This document shows positions 26,324 to 40,027 of a DNA stretch of 64,000 nt, piece by piece. The position numbers were made by a program, and so were the translations under genes. The notes beneath the pieces are model-generated. The model was not told where the DNA came from. It was given only the letters and a program-made list of their open reading frames with translations, and did not search any database. The stretch is taken from assembly GCA_965200685.1 (NCBI GenBank), contig OZ241379.1, positions 1,240,001 through 1,304,000 on the forward strand, given 5' to 3'. The stretch is from Bin5 sp965200685. GTDB lineage: Bacteria > Chloroflexota > Anaerolineae > Caldilineales > Caldilineaceae. Every line of letters starts with the position of its first letter. Positions within the stretch are counted from its first letter, which is position 1.

Positions 26324-27220
26324 TCATGGCCTTGTATTCCAGTGAAATGTGACATCCCCGGAACGAACTTCTACGATTTCACCCTTTGCCCCTCGCACCA
26401 GCAGCGCACCTTGTAGGGATGTGCCGATTGCCCGCCCACTGCTCGGCCCATCTTCACAGGCAACAACACTACCCAGACCGGCCAATGCACTCTCCCACTG
26501 GGCATGAATTGCCTCGGCCGGGGGACGGGAGCGAGGGGCACACAGATGACCCAACGCTTGGCACAGAGCGACCAGCAGATCACCTCTGTTGATGGATGGT
26601 TGCTTGCCTACAAGAGCCAAGCTAGATGGGGGTAGACTCCCATTGCGGACGGATGGGAGTTCGTCCTCTCGCTGGTTGACATTCACGCCGATTCCGAGAA
26701 CTGCGCCGCTCAGTTTCTCTTCATGAAAGATACTTTCCACGAGGATGCCTGCCAATTTCAGGGGTCCGTCAGATTCCATGACGATGACGTCGTTGGGCCA
26801 CTTCAGATGGAGCCGCTGTTCTAATTGTGGACAGCATTGGCGGAGCGCTTTGAGGAGGGCCAGGCCGGCGACCATCACAAGCAGAGATGGCGGGTCCGGT
26901 AACAGGTCAGCACAGAGGAGATAACTGCTCAGGAGCCCGCGCCCAGCAACGGCCTGCCAATGGCGTTGCATCCGCCCCCGGCCAGCTGTCTGTTCGTCAG
27001 CAATGACGACTGTACCGGCTGCCGCGTCGCCGCTCGTGTCCATGATCTGACGCGCGATCGACATGGTGCTTGGTATTGAGCGGTAAAATACAATGCGATG
27101 GCCGACCGCTTCTCCATCCAGAGCTGTGCGCGCCTGCACGATCCATTTGGGTAGATCGATTTCCGCAGAATAGGCTGTACATTTTGTAAATCTTGATCCA
27201 GATCTATCTACTCGCGCCAA
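26324..27220 (-). CDS. birA: Biotin--[biotin carboxyl carrier] ligase, no DNA-binding domain
   Basis: About 298 residues. Activates biotin to biotinoyl-AMP and transfers it to the carrier Lys. The catalytic core is complete: SIPSTM near the start, GRGRMQRHW (biotin/ATP loop), LKWPNDVIV and the VGINVN-type GIGVNVNQRED, with a short C-terminal SH3-like domain. The N-terminal HTH that makes E. coli BirA a repressor is missing, so it should be enzyme only. The start is uncertain: the frame opens at a TTG at 27274, and I prefer the TTG at 27218-27220 because GCAGGAG lies upstream. It sits about 1 kb from the biotin-dependent carboxylase operon (28252-32512). Confidence 0.87.
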   Translation of the reverse strand: MARVDRSGSRFTKCTAYSAEIDLPKWIVQARTALDGEAVGHRIVFYRSIPSTMSIARQIMDTSGDAAAGTVVIADEQTAGRGRMQRHWQAVAGRGLLSSYLLCADLLPDPPSLLVMVAGLALLKALRQCCPQLEQRLHLKWPNDVIVMESDGPLKLAGILVESIFHEEKLSGAVLGIGVNVNQREDELPSVRNGSLPPSSLALVGKQPSINRGDLLVALCQALGHLCAPRSRPPAEAIHAQWESALAGLGSVVACEDGPSSGRAIGTSLQGALLVRGAKGEIVEVRSGDVTFHWNTRP

Positions 27221-27365
27221 TTTGCTTGTAATCTCCTGCCCTATCGTGTAAAATGAACGCGTATTTGGCTGCAATGGTTTTCCTGCTTGTGTCGGCGGGG
27301 CCGAGGTGTAATGGACGCATTGCAGTCGCTCGTCTGATTTTCGCTAGAATAGGAGCTGACGTCAA

Positions 27366-28157
27366 ATGATGCAGGCAGCCGCACAGTCGGAGATCACATC
27401 CAAGCCGGTTCCCCGCTACTGGGAGATCGATAGCTGGCGGGGTGTCGCCATCATCACCATGGTGATCTTTCACCTGATGTTCGACCTGTGGGCCTACGGT
27501 GGGGTGTCGGTGGTTTTATACAAGGGCTTCTGGCTCTATTTCCAGCGGTTTACCGCCACTTCGTTCATCATGTTGTCCGGCGTTTCCGTGGTTCTCAGTT
27601 ATCATCGGGCATTGGCAAAGCGAGGATCAGCAGATGGCCTAGCTTGGAAGGTCGTTCGCCGCGGGCTGCATGTCTTGGGCATTGGTTTGCTGTTTTCGCT
27701 CTTCATGCGTCTGACAGGGTTCGGGCGCATCGATTTCGGTGTGTTACATCTGATCGGGACATCGATCATTTTCTCAATTCCTTTTCTACGCGCCCGCTGG
27801 CTTACACTCGCTGTTGCCGTATCGCTTTACACTCTCAGCTATATCCTGAAATTTATGAATGTGCAAGCAGCACCGAATGTATACTGGCTGGTCCCTCTGG
27901 GCATTGAGCCACCCGACTATGTTTACTCGGACTACTTCCCATTTATCCATTGGTTCGCAATTTTCCTGGCCGGTGTCTTCCTCGGCAATGTTCTCTATCA
28001 GGACGGACAGCGGCTATTTTCTCTGCCGGATTTCAGCCCGTTTTTCCCGTTCTCTTTTTTACAATTTCTTGGCCGGCACTCGCTGGTCATTTATGTGATT
28101 CATCAGCCAATTCTGGTCGGGCTACTGCTCTTGGCCGGTATCATTGAGCTAGGATAG
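27366..28157 (+). CDS. DUF1624-type integral membrane protein (acyltransferase-like)
   Basis: 263 residues with about seven helices. The start RYWEIDSWRGVAIITMVIFHLMFDLWAYG is typical of DUF1624, a family distantly related to heparan-alpha-glucosaminide N-acetyltransferases; the conserved Arg-Gly and His-x3-Asp are visible. Later SFIMLSGVSV and GRHSLVIYVIHQPILVG also fit. Substrate unknown. AGGAG precedes the ATG. Divergent from birA with about 90-145 bases between. Confidence 0.83.
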   Translation: MMQAAAQSEITSKPVPRYWEIDSWRGVAIITMVIFHLMFDLWAYGGVSVVLYKGFWLYFQRFTATSFIMLSGVSVVLSYHRALAKRGSADGLAWKVVRRGLHVLGIGLLFSLFMRLTGFGRIDFGVLHLIGTSIIFSIPFLRARWLTLAVAVSLYTLSYILKFMNVQAAPNVYWLVPLGIEPPDYVYSDYFPFIHWFAIFLAGVFLGNVLYQDGQRLFSLPDFSPFFPFSFLQFLGRHSLVIYVIHQPILVGLLLLAGIIELG

Positions 28158-28251
28158 CTAGAGTTATGGGATTCAACGGAACCGCCAATGGCGAATCCTT
28201 ACGTTGATACATTGAAATGTACCTCAAGCAGACGAATTCGAGGAGTCTATC

Positions 28252-29811
28252 TTGACTGATTCGACAATTGACCCCCGCATTGCCGAGTTGCGTAACCGCA
28301 GGAACACAACCAAGCTGGGCGGTGGCCTAGAACGTATTGAAGTGCAGCACGCCAAAGGGAAAGCGACCGCGCGGGAACGTCTCGATCTGCTGCTAGACAA
28401 AGGCAGCTTTCGAGAAATGGACGCGTTTGTCACGCACAATAGCAATGATTTTGGCCTCGATCAGCAGCGCATCCCCGGTGATGGTGTAGTCACTGGATTC
28501 GGTACCGTTGATGGCCGTCTCGTCTATGTATTCTCGCAGGATTTCACGGTTTTCGGCGGCAGTGTCAGCCATCATCACGCGGCCAAAATCTGTAAAATCT
28601 TAGACATAGCCATGAAAAACGGGGCACCAGTGATCGGACTCAACGATTCCGGCGGTGCCCGCATTCAGGAAGGAGTGCTCAGTCTGGCCGGCTACGCGGA
28701 CATCTTCTTTCGCAATGTCATGGCCTCTGGGGTCGTGCCGCAAGTAAGCATCATCATGGGTCCATGTGCCGGTGGTGCCGTCTACTCGCCGGCCATTACC
28801 GATTTTGTTATTATGGTGAAGGACACCAGCCACATGTTCGTCACCGGGCCGGATGTGGTGAAGACAGTCACTCATGAAGAGGTCAGTTTTGAAGAATTAG
28901 GCGGCGCGTCTGTCCATGGCAGCAAATCCGGTGTGGCCCATTTCACGGCTGAAAATGAGGAAGATGCCCTCTTCCTAGTGCAACAGTTGATGAGTTATCT
29001 GCCCAACAACAACATGGAAGATCCGCCCATCGTTCCATCTGCCGATGATCCCCTGCGCCAAGACGAAGAACTGGACTCGATTGTGCCGGACAATCCGAAC
29101 CGTCCCTATGACATGAAGGAGATTATTCAACGCATCATTGATGACGGACAGTTTCTGGAAGTCCATGAACACTGGGCACAAAATATGATGGTGGGTTTCG
29201 CGCGCTTGGGCGGACGTTCCGTCGGCATCATCGCCCAGCAGCCGGCTGTCCTCGCCGGGGTGCTAGATGTGGACGCCAGTCAGAAGGCGGCTCGCTTTGT
29301 CCGCTTCTGCGACTGCTTCAACGTTCCCCTGGTCGTGTTGGAAGATGTACCCGGCTTTATGCCCGGACTCAACCAGGAGCATGGCGGCATCATTCGCCAT
29401 GGGGCCAAATTGCTGTACGCATTCTCTGAAGCAACCGTCCCCAAATTGACGGTCATTGTACGCAAAGCCTACGGCGGGGCCTACTGCGTGATGAATCCCC
29501 GTCATATCGGGGCTGATCTCGTATTCGCCTGGCCCTCAGCCGAGATCGCAGTGATGGGCCCTGATGGGGCCGTGAATGTCATCTTCCGCCGGGACATCGT
29601 CGCGGCCGAGGACCCCATTACCAAGAAGAATGATCTGGTCGCCGACTACCGCATGCGTTTTGCCAACCCCTACATCGCTGCAGCCAATGGCTTCATTGAC
29701 GATGTGATTGAACCCCATGAGACCCGGCCACGGCTCATCAACGCGCTGGAAATGTTGCAAAACAAGCGGGATCAACTTCCACCCAAGAAACATGGCAACA
29801 TTCCCCTGTGA
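28252..29811 (+). CDS. pccB: Acyl-CoA carboxylase, carboxyltransferase (beta) subunit
   Basis: 519 residues, the carboxyltransferase that moves CO2 from carboxybiotin to propionyl- or acetyl-CoA. Typical features: EVQHAKGKATARERLDLLLD-like start (here IEVQHAKGKATARERLDLL), GSVSHHHAAKICKI, NDSGGARIQEGVLSLAGYADIF (oxyanion region), PCAGGAVYSPA, and in the C-terminal half DVPGFMPG and KAYGGAYCVM. The start is TTG at 28252 with GAGGAG 7 bases upstream. First gene of a four-gene operon. Propionyl-CoA is the usual substrate for this single-chain PccB/MmdA-like type, but an acetyl-CoA role is possible. Confidence 0.93.
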   Translation: MTDSTIDPRIAELRNRRNTTKLGGGLERIEVQHAKGKATARERLDLLLDKGSFREMDAFVTHNSNDFGLDQQRIPGDGVVTGFGTVDGRLVYVFSQDFTVFGGSVSHHHAAKICKILDIAMKNGAPVIGLNDSGGARIQEGVLSLAGYADIFFRNVMASGVVPQVSIIMGPCAGGAVYSPAITDFVIMVKDTSHMFVTGPDVVKTVTHEEVSFEELGGASVHGSKSGVAHFTAENEEDALFLVQQLMSYLPNNNMEDPPIVPSADDPLRQDEELDSIVPDNPNRPYDMKEIIQRIIDDGQFLEVHEHWAQNMMVGFARLGGRSVGIIAQQPAVLAGVLDVDASQKAARFVRFCDCFNVPLVVLEDVPGFMPGLNQEHGGIIRHGAKLLYAFSEATVPKLTVIVRKAYGGAYCVMNPRHIGADLVFAWPSAEIAVMGPDGAVNVIFRRDIVAAEDPITKKNDLVADYRMRFANPYIAAANGFIDDVIEPHETRPRLINALEMLQNKRDQLPPKKHGNIPL

Positions 29812-30410
29812 ATCGAATGAGGAAAGTAGCGGAAAAGACTAAGCTGCCGCAGATCGAATTTGAACTGTCTGCAGAACAGTTCGCCCTCATGGGCTACCCC
29901 CGTTTGCAACAGGGTTTGCCTCTATCACTCGTCCTTGATGGCGGTGTGCTGATGCCGGAGCCGGGGCCGGACCCCTGGTATGCGGTACGCAAGGAGCCAC
30001 TACCCTCCCGTTTTGTGCAGACCGGCCCTGCGTTCTACGCTTTTGCCGGGCCGATTGTAGAGGCGGACATCGAATACGGCCGCGAGCAGATGGCTGTGAT
30101 GGTGGTTGACTGTGGCATCGTCACCCTGCGGGTGGCCTGCGTACCCTACAACGACGGCATCTTGCCCCAAGGAACTTGGGAGACTCGTTTTGCCGCTGGC
30201 TTTGCAGCGACCCAAGCAATCGTGGAGGAGAGTTTTGAGACATCGGTGGGGCGCGTAGTGAATGTGTCCTTGTGGGGATTTCGCCGCCTGCTCCTCTCGC
30301 CGGGTGATCAGGCCTTCGGGAGCTGGTACGAAAGCAGCGAGATTCCACCTACCCCCTTCACATACGACCGCCTGCTCGTACAGGCTCGGGTCCATCGGCA
30401 GGGGATTTAG
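29808..30410 (+). CDS. Unknown protein inside the acyl-CoA carboxylase operon
   Basis: 200 residues, soluble, not recognised. The GTG start overlaps the stop of the carboxyltransferase (GTGA at 29808-29811), so translation is coupled. Visible segments include EFELSAEQFALMGYPRLQQG, SFETSVGRVVNVSLWGFRRLLLSPG and RLLVQARVHRQG; no catalytic motif is apparent. It lies 96 bases before the biotin carboxylase. The constant position between two subunits suggests a subunit, assembly or regulatory role, which is inference. Confidence 0.66.
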   Translation: MNRMRKVAEKTKLPQIEFELSAEQFALMGYPRLQQGLPLSLVLDGGVLMPEPGPDPWYAVRKEPLPSRFVQTGPAFYAFAGPIVEADIEYGREQMAVMVVDCGIVTLRVACVPYNDGILPQGTWETRFAAGFAATQAIVEESFETSVGRVVNVSLWGFRRLLLSPGDQAFGSWYESSEIPPTPFTYDRLLVQARVHRQGI

Positions 30411-30506
30411 CATTGTGGACAGTGTACGTTTGATAGATGAAGAACAGGAAATCTCTACTGTCCGCTCACTTTTTTGAAAAGACCGTAAGAATTCAAGGAA
30501 TTACTG

Positions 30507-32021
30507 ATGTTTAAGAAAGTGTTGGTCGCCAATCGGGGTGAAATCGCTGTACGGGTATTGCGCGCCTGTGAGGAGCGGGGCATCGCCACAGTTGCTGTCT
30601 TTTCAGAGGTGGACCGCACCGCCCTGCACGTGCGCTATGCTGACGAAGCGTACTTCATCGGCCCGGCCCCTAGCCGGGACAGCTATTTACGCATAGATAA
30701 AATCATTGATGTCGCTCGCCAGGCCAGCGTTGATGCCATCCACCCCGGCTATGGCTTTCTGGCAGAAAATGCCGAGTTCGCCGCCGCTTGTGCCGATGCC
30801 GGTATCACATTTATCGGGCCAACACCTGATGCCATCGCGAAAATGGGGGACAAACAGACAGCACGGGAAACTGTTGCCAAGAATGGCGTGCCCCTCGTTC
30901 CCGGTTCTAGCAAAGGCCTACATGATGATGAACTGAAAGCCGCAGCCGTGCAAATCGGATTCCCCTTGATGATAAAAGCCACAGCAGGTGGCGGCGGCAA
31001 AGGCATGCGGGTGGTGCATGATCCCAACCAGTTTATCAGTGCCCTATCGGCTGCACGGCGGGAATCTGCCGCTGCCTTTGGCAAGGACGAAGTGTATCTG
31101 GAGAAATACATCTCCAATGCTCGTCACATTGAAGTACAGATTTTGGCCGACAGTTACGGACATACCATCCATCTCGGCGAGCGGGAATGCTCTATCCAAA
31201 GGCGGCATCAAAAGTTGATCGAAGAATCGCCCAGTGTAGCCATTGATGAGACTCTACGTCAAGAACTTGGCCAGGTTGCAGTGGCCGCAGCAGAGTCGGT
31301 GCAATATGTCAATGCCGGCACAATTGAGTTTCTCTTTGATTCAAATGAGGAAGAGTTCTATTTTCTCGAAATGAATACCCGGCTACAGGTAGAGCATCCC
31401 GTCACAGAATTCGTGACCGGTGTAGACATTGTCAAGGAACAACTGACCATAGCCGCTGGCCGGCGCATGCGCTACCGTCCTGAAGATATTCGCCCCAAAG
31501 GCTGGTCGATTGAGTGTCGCCTCACAGCAGAGGACCCGTTCAACAACTTTATGCCCAACAGCGGAGTGGTGACCTATCTTAAGGAACCGACCGGGCCTGG
31601 CGTTCGTGTGGAAAGCTCCCTCTATCGGGGATATGAAGTCAGCCTCTTCTACGACCCGATGGTCGCCAAACTGATCGTTTGGGGAGAAAACAGGGCCGAA
31701 GCGATCTTGCGTATGCGCCGGGCATTGAATGAATATCGCATTGGTGGCATCAAAACGTCGATCCCCTTCCATCAGGAAATTATGGACAGTACAGAATTCA
31801 TCTGGGGGACATTTGACACAGGATTTCTTGACCGGCGCAGGCTGGTAGCCAAGAGTGATCCTGAGTTAGAGCACGCACGCATCGCAGCCGTGGCCGCCAC
31901 GCTGGTGGCCCATGAAGTCGGCCGGCGGGCTGTTCATATTTCCGGGCATGAGAACGACCAAAACACCACCAGCCCCTGGAAACAGGCCAGTCGTATGCGC
32001 TCCATGGGAGGCCGCTGGTGA
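30507..32021 (+). CDS. accC: Biotin carboxylase subunit
   Basis: 504 residues, ATP-grasp enzyme that carboxylates biotin using bicarbonate and ATP. Starts FKKVLVANRGEIAVRVLRAC; has MGDKQTAR, the glycine-rich ATP loop GGGGKGMRVV, RHIEVQILAD, and the catalytic EMNTRLQVEHPVTE. The core matches AccC (about 450 residues) and is followed by a tail of about 50 residues (about 455-504) that is not part of the usual enzyme. AAGGA precedes the ATG. The last 4 bases overlap the biotin carrier start. Confidence 0.96.
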   Translation: MFKKVLVANRGEIAVRVLRACEERGIATVAVFSEVDRTALHVRYADEAYFIGPAPSRDSYLRIDKIIDVARQASVDAIHPGYGFLAENAEFAAACADAGITFIGPTPDAIAKMGDKQTARETVAKNGVPLVPGSSKGLHDDELKAAAVQIGFPLMIKATAGGGGKGMRVVHDPNQFISALSAARRESAAAFGKDEVYLEKYISNARHIEVQILADSYGHTIHLGERECSIQRRHQKLIEESPSVAIDETLRQELGQVAVAAAESVQYVNAGTIEFLFDSNEEEFYFLEMNTRLQVEHPVTEFVTGVDIVKEQLTIAAGRRMRYRPEDIRPKGWSIECRLTAEDPFNNFMPNSGVVTYLKEPTGPGVRVESSLYRGYEVSLFYDPMVAKLIVWGENRAEAILRMRRALNEYRIGGIKTSIPFHQEIMDSTEFIWGTFDTGFLDRRRLVAKSDPELEHARIAAVAATLVAHEVGRRAVHISGHENDQNTTSPWKQASRMRSMGGRW

Positions 32022-32512
32022 AATACTTTGCCGCTGTCGGAGAGCACACCTTTGAAATTGAAATTAACGATGACGGCATCGTGGTCGACGGCAAGCCTAT
32101 CACAGTTGATCTACAACAGAGTGGCGTGTCCCAGCTATACAGCCTGCTGCTGAACGGTGCAAGTTTTGAGATGCTGATTGAGGAGACACGGCAGAGCTAT
32201 GACGTCACCCTACGAGGTGAACAATTCCATGTACAGGTAGAGGATGAACGTACCCGGCGGCTCAATGCCGGGCGTCAGGGTCCTACGCTCCCCCAAGGAG
32301 ATCTGGTCGTCAAAGCACCTATCCCTGGACTGATTGTCAAAGTGCTGGTGCAGGAAGGAGATGAAATCGCCGAGGATCAGCCGCTGATCATTCTGGAGGC
32401 CATGAAAATGGAGAATGAGATTCGCGCTCTGCGTGCGGGAACAGTCCGCACAGTGGAGGTAAGTGCCGGTCTGCGCGTTGAACAGAACGAGATTTTGATG
32501 ATTGTCGGGTAA
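32018..32512 (+). CDS. accB: Biotin carboxyl carrier protein
   Basis: 164 residues. A C-terminal biotinyl domain with the biotin-acceptor Lys130 in EAMKME, preceded by APIPGLIVKV and followed by EIRALRAGTV, as in AccB/PccA-type carriers. The first 80 residues form a small beta-rich domain with YFAAVGEHTFEIEI, resembling the interface domain of stand-alone acyl-CoA carboxylase carriers (AccB of the Pcc/Acc type). GTG start overlapping the accC stop (GTGA), with GGGAGG upstream. BirA (26324-27220) is its expected ligase. Confidence 0.95.
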   Translation: MKYFAAVGEHTFEIEINDDGIVVDGKPITVDLQQSGVSQLYSLLLNGASFEMLIEETRQSYDVTLRGEQFHVQVEDERTRRLNAGRQGPTLPQGDLVVKAPIPGLIVKVLVQEGDEIAEDQPLIILEAMKMENEIRALRAGTVRTVEVSAGLRVEQNEILMIVG

Positions 32513-32564
32513 TTTGAGAGCCAAAGAAGATTCCTTGGGAAATCCTGCAAATTGGCGCGATTTG

Positions 32565-32596
32565 AATTTGACAGTCAAATTGCTGTGTGATATACT
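32565..32596 (+). promoter_or_regulatory. rRNA operon promoter with palindrome over the -35
   Basis: Perfect TTGACA (32568-32573), 17-base spacer and TATACT (32591-32596) with TGA before it (extended -10). The -35 sits inside the inverted repeat AATTTGA-CAG-TCAAATT (32565-32581). The predicted start lies about 320 bases before 16S. Confidence 0.78.
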
Positions 32597-32599
32597 GAT

Positions 32600-32922
32600 G
32601 GAACCTTCTCAACCGGAGGTAGAACATTTCAATTCTATCCTTGCCTTAAAGCGGAACTTTCTCTGCGGATGATTTAATTGCAGATCGAGCGATTTCCGAT
32701 TTGACAAAGGTAGAGGGATGAGGTAAGGTAGATGCTGGAAGGGCACATTAACAACTGAAGAGTGGTAAGATAAGCAAGCGAACCAAGCCTGAGAGAAGTG
32801 CTTGAGGTTTTCGGATCTGGTAGGGTAAGGATGCGGGACTTCAAGAGGAAGTGACAGGAAGTTCTAGCGAGAACTTTGCGATAGCAGGAGAGGGGGGGTT
32901 CACGAAGGGTGGATTCCTCCAA
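32600..32922 (+). ncRNA. rRNA leader with processing stem
   Basis: Leader of the rrn transcript. 32758-32771 is complementary (14 of 14) to 34760-34773 in the spacer after 16S, forming the RNase III-type processing stalk of 16S. A local hairpin AAGTTCT/AGAACTT with an AGCG loop lies at 32859-32876. No gene is seen here. Confidence 0.62.
32701..32729 (+). promoter_or_regulatory. Possible second rRNA promoter
   Basis: A second perfect TTGACA (32701-32706) followed 17 bases on by TAAGGT (32724-32729), a poor -10. Tandem promoters are normal ahead of rrn, but this one is uncertain. Confidence 0.35.
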
Positions 32923-34864
<1,942 letters not shown>

Positions 34865-35138
34865 CAGCGGAAGCAATTGTGGTGTTGGTGTGGTCCAGGA
34901 GGGGGTAGTAGAGATTGTTCTCCTTCTAGGCGTATCATCAAGGTCTGGGGATTGCAAACCGCTGCAAGGGTTGTATGTCTGTATCTTGGTGTTGGGTAAA
35001 GTCAAGGGAGCGGGTATATGACCTGGTAGGGATTGAGTACTTGTGCAGTCTGTGGGTGGTGTCATCTATGGGTTGGGCGAGCGGTCTAGCACATTAAGAA
35101 CTGAATAGGATAGAGAAGAACTGCTGTAAGAAGCAGCA
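34865..35138 (+). other. Spacer between tRNA-Ile and 23S
   Basis: 274 bases. 35095-35112 is perfectly complementary (18 bases) to 38115-38132 beyond 23S, forming the 23S processing stalk. No gene seen. Confidence 0.65.
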
Positions 35139-38092
<2,954 letters not shown>

Positions 38093-38186
38093 ATGTAGTT
38101 TACAGCAGATGATTTATCCTATTCAGTTCTTAGTGAGCTAGGGATTGTAGAGAAGTAGAGAGAGGGTGGAGTTGAAGGTGTAAGGT
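38093..38186 (+). other. 23S-5S spacer
   Basis: 94 bases. Includes the 3' arm (38115-38132) of the 23S processing stem. No gene seen. Confidence 0.55.
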
Positions 38187-38304
38187 GGTTGGTGACAAGA
38201 GCGGTGGGGAGACACCCGGATCCATCTCGAACCCGGCAGTAAAGTCCACCAGCGTTGATGGTAGTGCGGGGGCGACCCTGTGTGAGAGTAGACCGTTGCC
38301 AACC
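38187..38304 (+). rRNA. rrf: 5S ribosomal RNA
   Basis: Terminal stem GGTTGGTGAC with GTTGCCAACC; contains GGGAGACACCCGG near 38207 and CCATCTCGAACCCGG near 38222, the 5S loop B/C core, and the late AGTAGACCGTTGCC. About 118 bases. Followed by a pyrimidine-rich tract (38305-38321) that may end the transcript. Confidence 0.92.
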
Positions 38305-38450
38305 CTTTCCTCTTCTTCTTACTATGCACTTTTTGATATGTTGGCCTGTAGTCTGTAATTGAAATTCATGGAAGATATTCCACTAGACCCCGAATCTCTA
38401 TCATCTTTATCCACGCACAGGATTGATACACCGGTACGTAAACGAATAGA

Positions 38451-38517
38451 AGACGCGCATGAGGTAATGATTCGACGCCCCTAAGGAGGTTGTCGGATGG
38501 ATTGCGCGTCTTTTTTT
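38451..38517 (+). terminator. Structured element with T-run before glmU (terminator or attenuator)
   Basis: AGACGCGCA (38451-38459) pairs with TGCGCGTCT (38503-38511), 9 bp, followed directly by a run of T (38511-38517). The 43-base interior folds again: TTCGAC (38471-38476) pairs with GTCGGA (38492-38497), with CCCC/GGAGG possibilities inside. It lies about 50 bases before the glmU start. It may terminate an upstream transcript or act as an attenuating leader for glmU. Confidence 0.6.
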
Positions 38518-38566
38518 GTTGCCTATAGGGCGCAACCTAGGGACCTTTACCATAGGAGTATTCGGC

Positions 38567-40012
38567 ATGACTGTTGCCCCTCTCATCCTCGCCGCTGGGT
38601 ACGGAACACGTATGAAATCCAAGCTGCCCAAATTTCTGCATCCACTGGCGGGCAGGCCCTTGATTGCATGGTCGCTGCAAGCACTAGAAGGACTTTCTGA
38701 TATACGGCCGCTTGTAGTAGTTGGGTATGGAAAAGATCAGGTGCAGGATATCCTCGGCGAACGAGTTGACTACGTGGTCCAAGAGGAACTTCTCGGCACT
38801 GGGCACGCGCTGATGCAGGCCAAGCAAGCTCTGTATCAACGAGCGGACCAACTCCTGCTACTCTACTCGGATATGCCCCTTTTACGTCAGGAAACGCTTA
38901 CGGCGTTGACCCAACTCTACGCGGCCAGCGAACAGCACGGGCCAACTGCTCTTTCTATGTTGACAGTCGAACGTGAGGATGCCCAGGGATTCGGCAGGGT
39001 CGTGCGGAATACTGAAGGCACTGTCCAAGAGATTCGGGAAGAGATTGACTGTACACCGAGACAGCTTGCCATTCGTGAACTAAATCCGGGCGTATATTGT
39101 TTTAACGCTCAATGGCTATGGGACAACCTCCCATTGCTGACACCTAGCCCCAACGGGGAGTACTATCTGACCGATATGGTTGGAATTGCCGCCGCCCAGG
39201 GATTGCGGATTGAGACACTTTCTGCCCCATTTGATGAAGTATACGGTATCAACAACCGCATCCATCTAGCCGTAGCTGCACGGGTGCTGCGACAACGCAT
39301 CAATGAGGCACATATGCTGGCCGGTGTGACGATTGTCGATCCGGCCTCTACCTATATTGATGCCTGTGTGTCCATCGGGCAGGATTCAATCATCTATCCA
39401 GGTACTCATCTACAAGGGCACATAACCATTGGGGCCGACTGCCAGATCGGGCCGAACAGCCGTATTCTTGACAGCGTAATCGGTGATAACTGCAAAGTTG
39501 AGTATAGTGTCATTGAGAACGCTAGGATGGAACAGGGCAGCACAATTGGTCCGTTTGGTCATCTACGCCCGGGGGCCCATCTCGGCGAAAATGTGCATAT
39601 GGGAAATTTTGGTGAAGTGAAGAACAGCTACCTTGGCCCCGGCGTCAAAATGGGCCATTTCAGTTATATTGGGGATGCTACTGTTGGCGAGAATGTAAAC
39701 ATCGGTGCCGGTACGATCACCTGTAATTTCGACGGCATTACCAAGAATCACACCGTTCTGGGCGATGATGTTTTTCTCGGCAGTGATACGCTGCTGGTAG
39801 CCCCAATTACCCTCGGTCCTCGGGCGCGGACAGGTGCCGGGTCTGTGGTGACGCGGGATGTACCAGAGGATATGCTGGTTTACGGAGTGCCGGCACGTTC
39901 TCCCCGTGCCAGCGAGCCAAATGCTCCTAGCACGTCAACGCCGCCTGCACGCGACGCAGGAAACATGGTTGCACTATCTACCCAGTGCCCAGTGCCGCGC
40001 GATACATCGTAG
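38567..40012 (+). CDS. glmU: GlmU: UDP-GlcNAc pyrophosphorylase / GlcN-1-P acetyltransferase
   Basis: 481 residues. Makes UDP-N-acetylglucosamine for peptidoglycan and glycans. N-terminal nucleotidyltransferase: LILAAGYGTRMKSKLPK (about 7-23) with the catalytic Lys, then GTGHALMQAK and LLLYSDMPLL. C-terminal left-handed beta-helix with hexapeptide repeats (VSIGQDSIIYPG, ITIGADCQIGPN, GAGTITCNFDG, VFLGSDTLLVAPI). Typical GlmU is about 450-460, so the C-terminal tail is slightly extended, Pro/Thr-rich and probably disordered. The ATG at 38567 has AGGAG 8 bases upstream; upstream codons in the frame lack family similarity. Preceded by the structured element at 38451. Confidence 0.95.
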   Translation: MTVAPLILAAGYGTRMKSKLPKFLHPLAGRPLIAWSLQALEGLSDIRPLVVVGYGKDQVQDILGERVDYVVQEELLGTGHALMQAKQALYQRADQLLLLYSDMPLLRQETLTALTQLYAASEQHGPTALSMLTVEREDAQGFGRVVRNTEGTVQEIREEIDCTPRQLAIRELNPGVYCFNAQWLWDNLPLLTPSPNGEYYLTDMVGIAAAQGLRIETLSAPFDEVYGINNRIHLAVAARVLRQRINEAHMLAGVTIVDPASTYIDACVSIGQDSIIYPGTHLQGHITIGADCQIGPNSRILDSVIGDNCKVEYSVIENARMEQGSTIGPFGHLRPGAHLGENVHMGNFGEVKNSYLGPGVKMGHFSYIGDATVGENVNIGAGTITCNFDGITKNHTVLGDDVFLGSDTLLVAPITLGPRARTGAGSVVTRDVPEDMLVYGVPARSPRASEPNAPSTSTPPARDAGNMVALSTQCPVPRDTS

Positions 40013-40027
40013 GAAAAGGAGTCGTTT

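Noticed and set aside
38305..38321. Classic terminator right after 5S
   Set aside because: There is a pyrimidine-rich tract but no separate hairpin besides the 5S stem itself; not listed as a terminator.
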